DNA from: Halorubrum sp. Atlit-26R
GTDB taxonomy: Archaea > Halobacteriota > Halobacteria > Halobacteriales > Haloferacaceae
Direction: 5' to 3'
Length of the DNA stretch: 64,000 nt
NCBI RefSeq assembly: GCF_003666015.1
Contig: NZ_QPLT01000008.1
Coordinates: 1-64,000, forward strand
In this document: piece by piece, positions 26,951 to 36,870 of the stretch
Layout of the letters: the number at the start of each line of letters is the position of its first letter
Position numbering within the stretch: the first letter of the stretch is position 1
Program-made: the position numbers and the translations under genes
The notes under the pieces: generated by a model
The model's database searches: none
The model's input: the letters and a program-made list of their open reading frames with translations, nothing else
What the model was told of the DNA's origin: nothing

Positions 26951-29340
26951 CCGCGGGGACCCCCGCAGTCGGTGTGCCGGCGGTTATTCCACCCGGTATC
27001 TGGAACCAGACGCTCGCCCGGCTACCCATGTTCGAGCAGGTATCGCAAGCGGTCGGGTCCCCCTCTCAACTCCTATTCGCAGGGGTGATTGGAGGGGCCG
27101 CGCTGTTCATGGTGTACGCGCAACTACGCTCCCGAGGCGACGAAACCACCTCCGTGAGCGGAGCGGCCGAGGAAGGAGAGGTGAAGGATCTCGATCTCTC
27201 GTCGGTCATGGAGGAGAACAAGCGCGCCTACGGTGATGATGAGTCGGAGTCCGCGATCGGGGAGGAGACCGGCCCGGGCGAGACAGACAGCGGTTCCGGT
27301 CGGATCGTTCGGGAGATCAGCGAGGAACACAAATCGCTCCTTTCGGCCAGCGGGATCGAGAACGACCCGCGTCACCCGCTCGTCGGTGAGCAATACGTTC
27401 AGACGTTTTACGTCCCGGCGAGCGCCTTTCCGGAAACGCCGGTCGACGGGTTCCTGAGCCCGATCTTCAGCACGACCGACGTCCAATTCGACGTGACGAT
27501 GTATTTCGACCGGGAGAACCAGAACCGGGCGAAGGCGCGCTTCCGGGCCGAAAGCAACGACGCGAAAGCCGAGAAGCAGAACGCAGATGGAGCGACGATC
27601 ACGAAACACGCCGAGCGAGAGCAGAAGTTCAATTCACTCTACGAGGTCGCTCAAGAGGGGACAGCAGTCTACAAAACGAGTCTCTACATTAGTGTTCGCG
27701 GCGATACCGTCGAAGAATTGGACGAGGCGAAGGCCAAACTCCGCCGGGCGCTGGCGGATGAGAGTACGCAGTTGAGCGTCAAGACGGCCCTCGGCCGGCA
27801 GACAGAGGCGCTTCAGTCGGTGTCTCCCATCGGTGAAGATACCCTCGGGTTGTCGAATCCGGAAATCTATCGCGCTACCGCGATGAGCGGCGTGTTCGGA
27901 GCCGCTTACGCGAGCTTCGTGAGCCCGACAGAAGTCGATCCGAACGGCGTCGAGTTTGGTCGGCACAAAGGCACCAAGCTCCCGGTATTCGAGGACGTGT
28001 GGACCAGCAGCGACACCGGGAACGCCATGTTCCAGTTGGCCGAACCGGGCGGTGGGAAGTCCACGACCGGGAAGGCGCTAATGAACCGTATCCAGACCCA
28101 GCGCGACGACGTGATCAGCGTGATCATCGAGCCGATGGGCAACTGGGAAGGGCTCGCGAAGGCACACGGCGCGGAACACATCACCGTCGGCGGGGACCGC
28201 GGGATCAACCCGCTTGAGATCAACGGCCTCCCCGAAGACAAGTGGGACGAGCTTGCGGACGACGAGGACCCTCTTGGGAGTACGATCGAGTCGGCAATCG
28301 CGTTCCTCGAAAACTACTTCGACACTCGCGGCCTGTCCCAGAAATTCGCGGAACACCGCACCCTGTGTGAAGAAGTCGTGAGCGACGCGTTCTACGACGC
28401 CGGAATCACGACTGACCTATCGACCCACAGCAAGGAGTCGCCAACCCTCCGGGACGTTCGCCACGACCAGCTGAAACCCCGGATGGAATCGCCGGAGGAC
28501 TTCGTCGACTCCGAGCAGAGCGTCGACAACCTACGGGAGAGCGCGACGTGGCTCTACGAGCAATTCAAGAACTTCGACACCCGTGACGGCGGGGAACGGG
28601 CGGGAGCCTACGCTAACTTCGGTGAACAGACCGACTTCAGTATCCGCGGCGAGGACATGGTCTATCTGGACCTCGGTCAGAGCGAGGGGAGTGTATCGGA
28701 GAAGGCCGTTCTTACGATGCACATACTGTTGGAGAAGGTCTACGAGATGGCGAAGGAGACCGACAAGAAGGTCATCGTCGCGATGGACGAGTTCCGCTAC
28801 TTCATCCGCGACGTGGCGAACATCCACTCGATTGAAAACCTGTTCCGGCACCACCGTCACCACGACATTTCGCCGTGGATCATGACCCAGACGGCCCACG
28901 AGTTTTTCCAGCGGCCCGAAGCCGAGGCTATCCTTGACGCGTGTGCGTTCACCCTCGCACAGCGATACGAGGGCATGAGCGAAGGGCCTGCCGACAGTCT
29001 CGGGTTCTCGCGCCGTCAGTACCAATTCGTGACGCAGGAAGCGCAGGCGGGCGACCCCGAACGCGGGTACGCCGACGCCCTCCTTGGTGTGGGCGGCGAC
29101 TTCCGGAAGTTGGAAGTCGTCCTCCGTGACGAGGAGCTTGCGATGAGCGAGTGGGATGCCGGCGACCCGCTCCACGAACTCCCCGGCTACGAGCGCGACA
29201 CCGTAGAGGCAGCAGCCGTCTCCAACGGCGACGTGAGTCCCGGCGAGACGGCGTGGGGTGCCGCCAACACCACACGACGGGAGCCCGCGGCGGACGAACC
29301 CGAGAAGACGCCGAGCGCGGACGGAGGTGTTGAGCGATGA
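26947..29340 (+). CDS. VirB4-like conjugation ATPase
   Basis: 797 residues. An N-terminal membrane helix (about 37-58) precedes a CagE/TrbE/VirB-type domain. The RecA-like ATPase carries Walker A AEPGGGKSTTG (about 366-376) and Walker B VIVAMDEFRYF (about 608-618). QTAHEFFQRPEA and FTLAQRYEG resemble the later arginine-finger region. VirB4 energises pilus biogenesis and substrate transfer. It overlaps both neighbours by 4 nt. No missing catalytic residue is seen. The membrane anchor is unusual for VirB4 and could compensate for a separate VirB3-like partner. Confidence 0.85.
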   Translation: MTAGTPAVGVPAVIPPGIWNQTLARLPMFEQVSQAVGSPSQLLFAGVIGGAALFMVYAQLRSRGDETTSVSGAAEEGEVKDLDLSSVMEENKRAYGDDESESAIGEETGPGETDSGSGRIVREISEEHKSLLSASGIENDPRHPLVGEQYVQTFYVPASAFPETPVDGFLSPIFSTTDVQFDVTMYFDRENQNRAKARFRAESNDAKAEKQNADGATITKHAEREQKFNSLYEVAQEGTAVYKTSLYISVRGDTVEELDEAKAKLRRALADESTQLSVKTALGRQTEALQSVSPIGEDTLGLSNPEIYRATAMSGVFGAAYASFVSPTEVDPNGVEFGRHKGTKLPVFEDVWTSSDTGNAMFQLAEPGGGKSTTGKALMNRIQTQRDDVISVIIEPMGNWEGLAKAHGAEHITVGGDRGINPLEINGLPEDKWDELADDEDPLGSTIESAIAFLENYFDTRGLSQKFAEHRTLCEEVVSDAFYDAGITTDLSTHSKESPTLRDVRHDQLKPRMESPEDFVDSEQSVDNLRESATWLYEQFKNFDTRDGGERAGAYANFGEQTDFSIRGEDMVYLDLGQSEGSVSEKAVLTMHILLEKVYEMAKETDKKVIVAMDEFRYFIRDVANIHSIENLFRHHRHHDISPWIMTQTAHEFFQRPEAEAILDACAFTLAQRYEGMSEGPADSLGFSRRQYQFVTQEAQAGDPERGYADALLGVGGDFRKLEVVLRDEELAMSEWDAGDPLHELPGYERDTVEAAAVSNGDVSPGETAWGAANTTRREPAADEPEKTPSADGGVER

Positions 29341-30908
29341 GCGGCATCGTCGACACGATCAAGAGATCGCTGGTGAGCGACGAGAGCCAGTACCCCGCGG
29401 TCCAAGTGGGCGAAGACCTCTACGACGAGTTTAACGAGGGGATCGCGACCGCGGAAGCCGACTCCGGGCCCCGCCTTCGCGTCCGGCCGCCGCGGGAAAA
29501 CACCGGGATGGACGCCAGTATCAACCTCTACGAGACCATCCACGACCCGCACGAGACCGGAATTGGAGTCGGGCGCTTCAAACTCGTCTCCACCGACTCG
29601 CACATCCACAGTCACGAGATGGTCTACGACGGTGGGAAGCTCCAATTCTTTTTCAAGCCCGACACCCGCGTCGACGCCAACCAGTTCGAGCGTCAACTCC
29701 GGAAAAACTACCCCGACGCCCAGATCAGCGAGGCCAACAAGCAGTTCCCCACCCTCGATCGCGGTGACCACATCGCGATGGCAAAGATGCGGCTGAAACA
29801 GCCGTTCTACTACCCCATCAAGTGTAAAATCGCAGAGGAGGACTTCGAGGTCGACCCCTACGGTGACATTACCTCCGACATGGTCGTCGAGGAAGACCAG
29901 ACCAGCAGCGGCCAGCGCGTGCTCGCAGAGGACTGTCGCGTCATGGTCCAGACCGTGTTCGAGCCCGCACGCGACGTGTGGACCAAGCGCCGCCCCTACG
30001 GCCTCAACGTCACCGACGCTGCCGCCAAGATCAAAGAGGGCGAGGTCGTCGGCAACATGGTCGAAGGCTACGACCTGCGCGACCCCGGTGCCAAGCGGAG
30101 TCGGACCGCGAAGATCATCGACAAGCTCCACGGCGCCAAAGGCTACTATTTCACCGTCCGCGTGCTGGCGATCTCGCCGCACAAGGAGATTGCCGAGCGG
30201 CGGTGTAACACCGTCGCAAGCGACTTCGAGAAGTATTACAACTCGTTCACCGAGCAGGGGCTTGACCCCGTCGCGATCGGCCCCGACGAGATCCCACACC
30301 ACCTCCGGGAGATGGCCGAGCGGACCCACTCAGTCCCGTGGAGCCAGCGGCTCAAACTCGGTCCCGGACAGCCCGCCGTCCTCCAAACGGTGAGCGCGCT
30401 CGGGTCAATCGCCCACATCCCCAACGACAGCATCAACACGCCCGTCGTCGATTGGGCGAAACAGCAGACCGGCCCGGGGATCCCCGCCGAATCCGAACAA
30501 CAGGACGACGTCGAACAGGTAGACGAGAACGAGGATACTGGATACAGCGAGGCGACCTTCGGCGGTTCTGGAAGTTACCGATCCAGTACGCCGGACAGCG
30601 GTCCCAGTCCGTCACCGGACCCCGAAAGTGGCGGTGAAGCCTCTACCGGGACTCACAGTACCCCATCGGCAGAGGGTCGTTCACCCGACCCTGCCGGAGA
30701 CCGGCGCAAGGACGCCACAGTTGGAGACCCAGACCCAGACCCGGACGGGAGAGGTGACTCCGATCCCATATTCGGGGGAGACGACGACAAAGCAGGCTGG
30801 GCCAGCCCCGATGCCGGCGCAGACGCCGGTGCGAGTGGCGAGGACGACGAAGACGACGAGGACGACGAAGAAAGCGTGTGGGGAGACAACCGCCGCAGCG
30901 ACTTCTGA
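29337..30908 (+). CDS. Conjugation accessory protein paired with the coupling ATPase
   Basis: 523 residues without a Walker motif. The body (about 40-385) is a mixed alpha/beta domain with strands such as GIGVGRFKLVSTDSHIHSHE and KGYYFTVRVLAISPHKEIAE, ending LGSIAHIPNDSINTPVVDWA. That ending resembles the domain that precedes the ATP-binding part in fused DUF87/HerA-TraD-type transfer proteins of other prokaryotes. The C-terminal 130 residues are disordered, Ser/Pro/Asp-rich with DPDPDPDG and an acidic EDDEDDEDDEE tail. It is therefore probably the detached N-terminal half of the coupling protein encoded next. Confidence 0.6.
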   Translation: MSGIVDTIKRSLVSDESQYPAVQVGEDLYDEFNEGIATAEADSGPRLRVRPPRENTGMDASINLYETIHDPHETGIGVGRFKLVSTDSHIHSHEMVYDGGKLQFFFKPDTRVDANQFERQLRKNYPDAQISEANKQFPTLDRGDHIAMAKMRLKQPFYYPIKCKIAEEDFEVDPYGDITSDMVVEEDQTSSGQRVLAEDCRVMVQTVFEPARDVWTKRRPYGLNVTDAAAKIKEGEVVGNMVEGYDLRDPGAKRSRTAKIIDKLHGAKGYYFTVRVLAISPHKEIAERRCNTVASDFEKYYNSFTEQGLDPVAIGPDEIPHHLREMAERTHSVPWSQRLKLGPGQPAVLQTVSALGSIAHIPNDSINTPVVDWAKQQTGPGIPAESEQQDDVEQVDENEDTGYSEATFGGSGSYRSSTPDSGPSPSPDPESGGEASTGTHSTPSAEGRSPDPAGDRRKDATVGDPDPDPDGRGDSDPIFGGDDDKAGWASPDAGADAGASGEDDEDDEDDEESVWGDNRRSDF

Positions 30909-30943
30909 TCCCCATCGCATTTTAGAGCAGATACCGACAACCC

Positions 30944-33900
30944 ATGTTCGACAGAATACTCGGCTCAGACGACGACAACGACGAGAACGCAGAGTACGTG
31001 AGTGAACATCATCTGGTGACTTTCCGCCGCAAGGTCGAGGAGACCGCGGAGCAGGTCGAGAGTCGCCGCCTCAGCATCGACAACCGGCAGGAGTTGATCG
31101 AGTACGTCGCCACCGTACTCAGCGCCGTCGACGACGTGACAGTCGACGGTGAATCCCCGACGTGGACACCCCCGGACGAGAACCCGACGACTGACCGCAT
31201 CGCCTACGATCTACGGCGACTCAAGGACTTTGTCACCCTTGATCGCCTCCCCAAGAACACGACCAGATCGCAACTCCAATCGATCCAGCGCGAACTCGTC
31301 CGGGTCGAAAACGCTCTCTCACAACTCCCGGAGTTCGACTACGCCTACACCGAGCGCGACCGAAACACGATGTACGGCGAGGAGATCCAGTCGGTCGGGA
31401 TCCCCGACGAGATCGACCCGGACGAGTTGAACGCCGGGGACGACGGGAGCGAAGTCTACGCCGCTGGGAGCGCCCGGGAAGTCCTTGAAGAACTCCCGCG
31501 CGAACACCCGGACGCACCGCTGTTCGTCGGGAAGGGCACGCGGAACGGTCGCGACGCGTCGATCGACAAAGACCACCTGTTCCGCCACCGGGCGGTCTTC
31601 GGCGTCACCGGCTACGGGAAGTCCACGCTGCTCACGAACGACGCTCGGCAGCTGATCGAGTCCGGCGCCGGATTGTGTTTCATCGACCCGAAGGGCGACG
31701 ACGCCCGCCGCTTGATGAAGATCATGCCGGAACACCGGCTTGACGACGTGGTGTGGATCGAGCCGGGCGCGACCGGTGACTATCTCTCGGGGTTCAACTT
31801 CATCTCGCTCAACATGGACCCCGAGGAAGACGCGTACAACGCCGCCCTTGCGTCGCTCGTCGAGGACCTGAAGAAGATGCTCGCGGCGAACGACGACTAC
31901 TGGGGGCCGCGGATGGACCGCGTTGCCCAGTCGATCATCACGGGGATGAACCTCTACAACTCTCGGACGCCGGACGACGCCCCCGAGATGAACTTCGTGG
32001 ATATGTACTACGTCCTCAAATCGGAGGCGTCACGCCACGAGTTTACGGCGCGGCTGAAGGAAGCCGGGATGCGGTTCATCACCCCCCACATGGAGACGGT
32101 CGCGGAGATGCCCGAGGACGACCTTGAACCGCTACTCGGGCGGTTTCTCCCGTGGATCCAGAACCCGGTCGCCCGCCGGATGATTGGCTTCCGGTCGGGC
32201 GGGGTGAGCATCCCCGACGCGATCGACAACGACAAGATCATCATCGTGCGGATGGGCTCCGAGCCGCGCGAGCTCAAGCAAATGCTCGGGATGGCGGTCA
32301 TCCGCCGGGTGTGGTCGCACATCCGCGGGCGGGCCACCGAGTCGGAACACCAGCGGTCACCCTTCTACCTGTTCGCGGACGAGTTTGACAATCTCGCGCT
32401 CGCGGACGACACGATCCCCGCGATGATCTCCGAGAGTCGGTCGTATCGGCTCGCCATGACGCTCGCCAACCAGTACCCGGACCAACTCCCGAGCAACGTC
32501 ATCGACGCGATCACGACCAACTGCGATACCATCATGTCGTTCAACCCGGGCGACAAGAAATCCGCTCGGACCTACTGTACGCAGTTGGGGCTGGACCCCG
32601 AGGATCTGACCGAGGAGGTCAACTACCACTACTGGATGCGGACGACCATCTCCGAGAACATGGAGCGGTCAGAGGCGTTCCGTGTGTACGCGCACCCGCC
32701 GTTCCCACCCGTCCGTAGCGCCGACGCCCGGGACGCCGCGATCGAAGCGAGTCTCAAGAAAGTCGGTCGCGAACGCCGGTCCGACGAGGAGGTCTACCAG
32801 AATCTCCTGTTCAACGAGGGACAGGGCCGGTGGGAGACCGGTATCGGGCGGAAAATGGCGATGGTCGAGGAGAAAGAGGAAAAGCTGTTTTTCGCTCGCG
32901 AACTCCAAAATGCCGTCCCGGGGCCGGAGAATCCCACCATCGACAGCGGGGGCGGTGGGGACACCACCGCGGCATCGACGACGCCCATGTCCGACAGCGA
33001 GGGCGGCGCTGGGGGTGCCGGCGAGACACCCGGGGCGTTCGGGGCGTCGACGACAGACGACGCCGAGAGCGTCGTCGAGCGCCATCTCGATACGGTCTTG
33101 GAGAGCATCTTCGCGGCCCGCCTTCGGGCAGGCAAGCAGGCCGATGAGTACGTGCCGACCGACGATGCGAAAGACGAGCTCGTGGCCCGGCTTGAGGATT
33201 CGACGATTAACAGCCTCTCCGAGCTGTCGAACATTTACGAGCGGATCAACAGCAGCTACGTCGACCGGGAACGCAAGGGTGGGACGCCGTCGATCAAGCT
33301 CACCCCCGAGGGGCGTGGAGTCGTACTCCAACAGGACACGGGGAGTGCTGGGTCCGGCGGTGGCGACGACCACCGCTGGATTCTCGGTCAATGCTACGTG
33401 GCGTTCACGCAGATCGGCTACGTGACGTGGCTCCCCGAACAGGAGGGTGAGGAGATGCCGGACGGCGTCGCAGAGGCGCCGATCGACGTGACCAACGTAG
33501 ACTCGGGCCAGTCGCGGAACGAGATGATGGAGGCGATGGAGGAGCGTCGTGAGCGGCTTCGCGAGGAGTACCCCGGCGTGTGGAACTTCGCCGGCGCCGA
33601 CGACGTATCGATCGAGGCAGAAACGTCGACAATCAAGTACCCGTTCCAGACGTTCACCAACCTCCGAAAAGCGAGAGAGAAAGGCGAGAAGTGCGTCTTT
33701 GCGGTGAAAGACGGGTCCGCCAACCACGGGAGCTTCACCTACTGGGGAGAGCGCGCCGAGAAGGTCATCTACGAGACAGAAGGTACCCGCCATAGCGCAG
33801 AGATTGTGAGCGATGAGATCACTTTCAGGAAGTCCCCCGGCCCCGACGGGAATCCACGGTACTACAACGACGGGGGTGGTGATTACCGGGTCGATGATGA

Positions 33901-35611
33901 CAAGATCGCCCTCCGAGAGCGACGTCCAGAAGATGATGAAGGGCAGGGGAACATGGGGACGATCTGGTACAAGGACAAAGAGACCGGAGAAGTGGTCGCT
34001 GCTGCTGGCGACAACGAGGAGATAGCCGAAGATGGAGAGATAGGTCGGTTCGAGGACGAAGAAGCCGCCCAGAACGGGGATAAGACTGCTGTCCCCGCGT
34101 ACTACGAATATGACGAGAGTGAGGGCGAGTATATCGTCTACAACGACGGCGAAAAAGAGTTCTACCCGAGTAAAGAGGAGCTTGAGGCCAACTGGGTGCC
34201 GTTTAGAGGGCCGTTCCTTCCCAAACAGCGGTTCGACACGGCAGAAGACGAAGACGATCTACCCAGTAACGACGACTTCGAGATCATCATCTTCCCGGAC
34301 GGAGACAACGAGGAGTACGACCAGCCGCAACTCTACCACCGCGGCGAGTGTACCCCGCTGTTCGACCATCTCGGTGTCGAGTCCGTCGACGACGTCGACG
34401 CCGGTGAGATCGAAGGGCCCGGCGAGGTCGAAGATGCGACCGCCGACGAACCTGTTGAAGAAGACGGGACCACCGAGGACGCAGAGAGCGGCACGAGTGC
34501 TGACCCCGCCACTACGGATGCGCCATCCGTTGAGGGCTTCGAGGAAGCGCCCACGCCGGCGCGTATCGCGAGCGACGACCGGATTGACCTCACCGTCGAG
34601 GAGATCAGCGACGCCGCTGCGGACGACTACAAGCCGCCCAAGCAGCAGAGGGCCATTCTACTGACGATTGTAAACTCTCTCGCCGACCCGGACTATATGG
34701 CAACGACGCCTGACGAAGCGGTTGACCGAATCGTACTCCCGGAGGAGATCGATGAGGACGCCGGGAGCGAAGAACCGACTGAGTCGGCCGGCGAAGACGA
34801 GACCGCAACAACCCCCGAGGAGTCGCCTGAATCCGATGAGCGCGCCGAGCAGCGCGATACAACGGCCGGTGAGAGCGGAGGGACGATCGGTACGTCGCCG
34901 GAGAACCCCGGCCTCTCACATCCGGGATACCACGAGGCACCAACGCCGACGCGGATCGCGAAGGACGACCGGTTAGAGCTTACACCCGAGGAGGTCGCCG
35001 AGATCGCCCGGGGCGGACGCGACATAAGTGTCGACGAGAGTGTCATCCTCCAATCGGTCCTTCAGCGGCTTGCGGAGGGGAACCCCGAGTACCCCGTCGA
35101 GGAGATCCCCAATGAGATCGTCATCCCCGTCGATGGTGTCGGCGCATACGCAGCCGATGAGACCGACACGTCCACCGAGCCGGCACCCAGCGAAGCCAAC
35201 ACCCCCGGGGAGTCGCCGACAAGCGACAGTCAAGTTACCCCGGAGGAGGTGGCCGAAGACGACCGTGTTGACCTGTCCGTCGCAGCGATACAGGCATTCG
35301 CCGATGGTGAGCTCACGCCCACAACGGAGCAAGAAGTGGCTCTCAAATCCGCCGTTCGTAACCTCTCAAACGGTGGGCGCGGAGAGGTCCGAACCACGGA
35401 AGATGCGAGAGATGCGATCGCGTTTACGCCCGAGAAGCCTGATGGCGAGGAGACAGAGCCACCTCAAAACGAGGTCGACGATGAGGATTGGGCGGGGATG
35501 GCTGAGGCAGAAGCCGAGTCGGACAGCTCATCGGTGGAAGTCGAGGAGGAGAAGGATTCCATCTTGATGGGGAACTTCGGAGGGGACGACGACGACGAAG
35601 TCGGTAGCTAA
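30944..35611 (+). CDS. Giant VirD4/TraD/HerA-like coupling ATPase
   Basis: 1555 residues. The motor domain has Walker A GVTGYGKSTLL (about 221-231) followed by FIDPKGDDARR, and Walker B LFADEFDNLAL (about 475-485). MILANQYP-like (MTLANQYPDQLP) and CDTIMSFNPGD blocks then follow, as in TraD/TraG-type coupling proteins. This ATPase would deliver DNA to the channel. Beyond about residue 680 there is a very long acidic extension. It includes three repeats of about 65 residues, beginning PTPARIASDDRIDLTVEE (about 1203), PTPTRIAKDDRLELTPEE (about 1332) and TPEEVAEDDRVDLSVAA (about 1431), separated by disordered Glu/Thr/Ser linkers. It is the last gene of the cluster, 35 nt after its partner. Confidence 0.82.
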   Translation: MFDRILGSDDDNDENAEYVSEHHLVTFRRKVEETAEQVESRRLSIDNRQELIEYVATVLSAVDDVTVDGESPTWTPPDENPTTDRIAYDLRRLKDFVTLDRLPKNTTRSQLQSIQRELVRVENALSQLPEFDYAYTERDRNTMYGEEIQSVGIPDEIDPDELNAGDDGSEVYAAGSAREVLEELPREHPDAPLFVGKGTRNGRDASIDKDHLFRHRAVFGVTGYGKSTLLTNDARQLIESGAGLCFIDPKGDDARRLMKIMPEHRLDDVVWIEPGATGDYLSGFNFISLNMDPEEDAYNAALASLVEDLKKMLAANDDYWGPRMDRVAQSIITGMNLYNSRTPDDAPEMNFVDMYYVLKSEASRHEFTARLKEAGMRFITPHMETVAEMPEDDLEPLLGRFLPWIQNPVARRMIGFRSGGVSIPDAIDNDKIIIVRMGSEPRELKQMLGMAVIRRVWSHIRGRATESEHQRSPFYLFADEFDNLALADDTIPAMISESRSYRLAMTLANQYPDQLPSNVIDAITTNCDTIMSFNPGDKKSARTYCTQLGLDPEDLTEEVNYHYWMRTTISENMERSEAFRVYAHPPFPPVRSADARDAAIEASLKKVGRERRSDEEVYQNLLFNEGQGRWETGIGRKMAMVEEKEEKLFFARELQNAVPGPENPTIDSGGGGDTTAASTTPMSDSEGGAGGAGETPGAFGASTTDDAESVVERHLDTVLESIFAARLRAGKQADEYVPTDDAKDELVARLEDSTINSLSELSNIYERINSSYVDRERKGGTPSIKLTPEGRGVVLQQDTGSAGSGGGDDHRWILGQCYVAFTQIGYVTWLPEQEGEEMPDGVAEAPIDVTNVDSGQSRNEMMEAMEERRERLREEYPGVWNFAGADDVSIEAETSTIKYPFQTFTNLRKAREKGEKCVFAVKDGSANHGSFTYWGERAEKVIYETEGTRHSAEIVSDEITFRKSPGPDGNPRYYNDGGGDYRVDDDKIALRERRPEDDEGQGNMGTIWYKDKETGEVVAAAGDNEEIAEDGEIGRFEDEEAAQNGDKTAVPAYYEYDESEGEYIVYNDGEKEFYPSKEELEANWVPFRGPFLPKQRFDTAEDEDDLPSNDDFEIIIFPDGDNEEYDQPQLYHRGECTPLFDHLGVESVDDVDAGEIEGPGEVEDATADEPVEEDGTTEDAESGTSADPATTDAPSVEGFEEAPTPARIASDDRIDLTVEEISDAAADDYKPPKQQRAILLTIVNSLADPDYMATTPDEAVDRIVLPEEIDEDAGSEEPTESAGEDETATTPEESPESDERAEQRDTTAGESGGTIGTSPENPGLSHPGYHEAPTPTRIAKDDRLELTPEEVAEIARGGRDISVDESVILQSVLQRLAEGNPEYPVEEIPNEIVIPVDGVGAYAADETDTSTEPAPSEANTPGESPTSDSQVTPEEVAEDDRVDLSVAAIQAFADGELTPTTEQEVALKSAVRNLSNGGRGEVRTTEDARDAIAFTPEKPDGEETEPPQNEVDDEDWAGMAEAEAESDSSSVEVEEEKDSILMGNFGGDDDDEVGS

Positions 35612-35810
35612 TACCCCACCACCCGCCCCGGACCGTCTCTATTCTACCCACAGAACCACCGTTGATCGCGTAGGGACAACGAGAGCAACCGGAGATTCGC
35701 GTGATATAATTTCAAGAAAGGGGCCGAGAGAAAATATCAGGGGTAAACGAGAGGGATCAGAGGCGAATTGGAACCCGAATCACGGCTCCGAACCAGACGA
35801 TCACGCTACC
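35612..35810. other. Convergent intergenic region
   Basis: No gene. Holds one CGTTGATCGCG word like those concentrated at 36.9-37.9 kb and an AT-rich patch near 35705-35740. Confidence 0.4.
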
Positions 35811-36542
35811 CTATTCGGCGGGAGATTCGACCCCACCTTCGTCGTCCAAGACTGCTTCCAGATCAACACCATCGTCCGCTTCGAGACTCTGAGTGAGGTG
35901 GTTGTACGCGGCGACACGAAGTTGCCGAATCCCATCTTCGTCGCCGACCTCTGTTTCTTGAACTGCCTCCATATCGATCCCAAATACCTCGCTGAAAATG
36001 AACTGCTGTTGCGGCACCGCCCGCGAGATCGCCTTGAGCTTCGAGGCCATATCCGCGTCGACTGCGCCCGTCTCACTCTCTTGGATCCCCTCCAAATCGT
36101 CGGTAATATTTTCAATTGATTCTTGTATGTCAGAAAGTTTCTCGTTAATCCGTGCGATCTCCTCCCCTGACACGCCGCTGGCCGGGTCGGTCTCCGCACC
36201 GTTCGACGACTGCGATTGCTCGATCTCGCTGACGATCTTGTACCCCTTGTCAGTCAGCTCGACACTCCGTGGACCGAACCGTTTACCCTCGATGGACGGG
36301 CCGTGTGTCCGAAGCCACCCCTTGCCGGACTCCCCGAACCCACGACTGTCATCGCCATCGCGACACCGGTACGCGACCTGCGTTTTCGACAGGTCAGTCT
36401 CACTCCGGATTGACGTGACGTTCGCCGCTGTTTCACCCGGTTCTGTATTATCGTAATCTTGAGGATTTTCTAATATGTTTCGGACAGTTAACAGAAAGTT
36501 CACGTCAGCCGCGCTCAAATCGTGGTCGATTATGACGCCCAT
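35811..36542 (-). CDS. Winged-helix DNA-binding protein with coiled coil
   Basis: 243 residues. The N-terminal 110 residues look like a plasmid-type winged helix: ETAANVTSIRSETDLSKTQV (helix-turn-helix), then KRFGPRSVELTDKGYKIVSE (wing and linker). Residues 125-165 (ARINEKLSDIQESIENITDD) are a heptad coiled coil for dimerisation, and the C-terminus is acidic. It is transcribed away from the TAAGTGGG repeat field, with GTTAAGTGGCGGGG about 45 nt upstream of the ATG. It may bind that field and act as repressor, partition or copy-control protein. Confidence 0.65.
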   Translation of the reverse strand: MGVIIDHDLSAADVNFLLTVRNILENPQDYDNTEPGETAANVTSIRSETDLSKTQVAYRCRDGDDSRGFGESGKGWLRTHGPSIEGKRFGPRSVELTDKGYKIVSEIEQSQSSNGAETDPASGVSGEEIARINEKLSDIQESIENITDDLEGIQESETGAVDADMASKLKAISRAVPQQQFIFSEVFGIDMEAVQETEVGDEDGIRQLRVAAYNHLTQSLEADDGVDLEAVLDDEGGVESPAE

Positions 36543-36579
36543 TGATTCTGGATCCCTCGTTGTAAAACACGACTCAACC

Positions 36580-36870
36580 CCGCCACTTAACGATTATGCC
36601 CCTCGCTCTAAGTGACTCATTAACCCCATTATTGACTACCCACATATTCTCTAAGTGGGCTATTATACCCACTTACCGTGTACCCACTTACAGATCCGGC
36701 TAATACACCCACTTAACAACCCGCTTAATTTGTACCCACTCATCCAGTAACCCCTATATATGCCCCGTATCCCACCCCCCTATCACTCAATAAGTGGGGT
36801 ATAACCCCCCATATCTATACCCCATCCCCCCCTTGACCGCACTAATATGGGCGATACCCCCCACTTACCA
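36580..36870. repeat. Field of TAAGTGGG / CCCACTTA words
   Basis: Exact copies are at 36652-36659 (TAAGTGGG), 36668-36675, 36683-36690 and 36708-36715 (CCCACTTA), 36791-36798 (TAAGTGGG) and 36860-36867 (CCCACTTA). One-off variants are at 36735 (CCCACTCA) and near 36583 and 36611. The stretch has no gene and is C/T-rich on the plus strand. The word is also the core promoter word (TTAAGTGGG) of several minus-strand genes in the 43-46 kb region. Confidence 0.7.
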
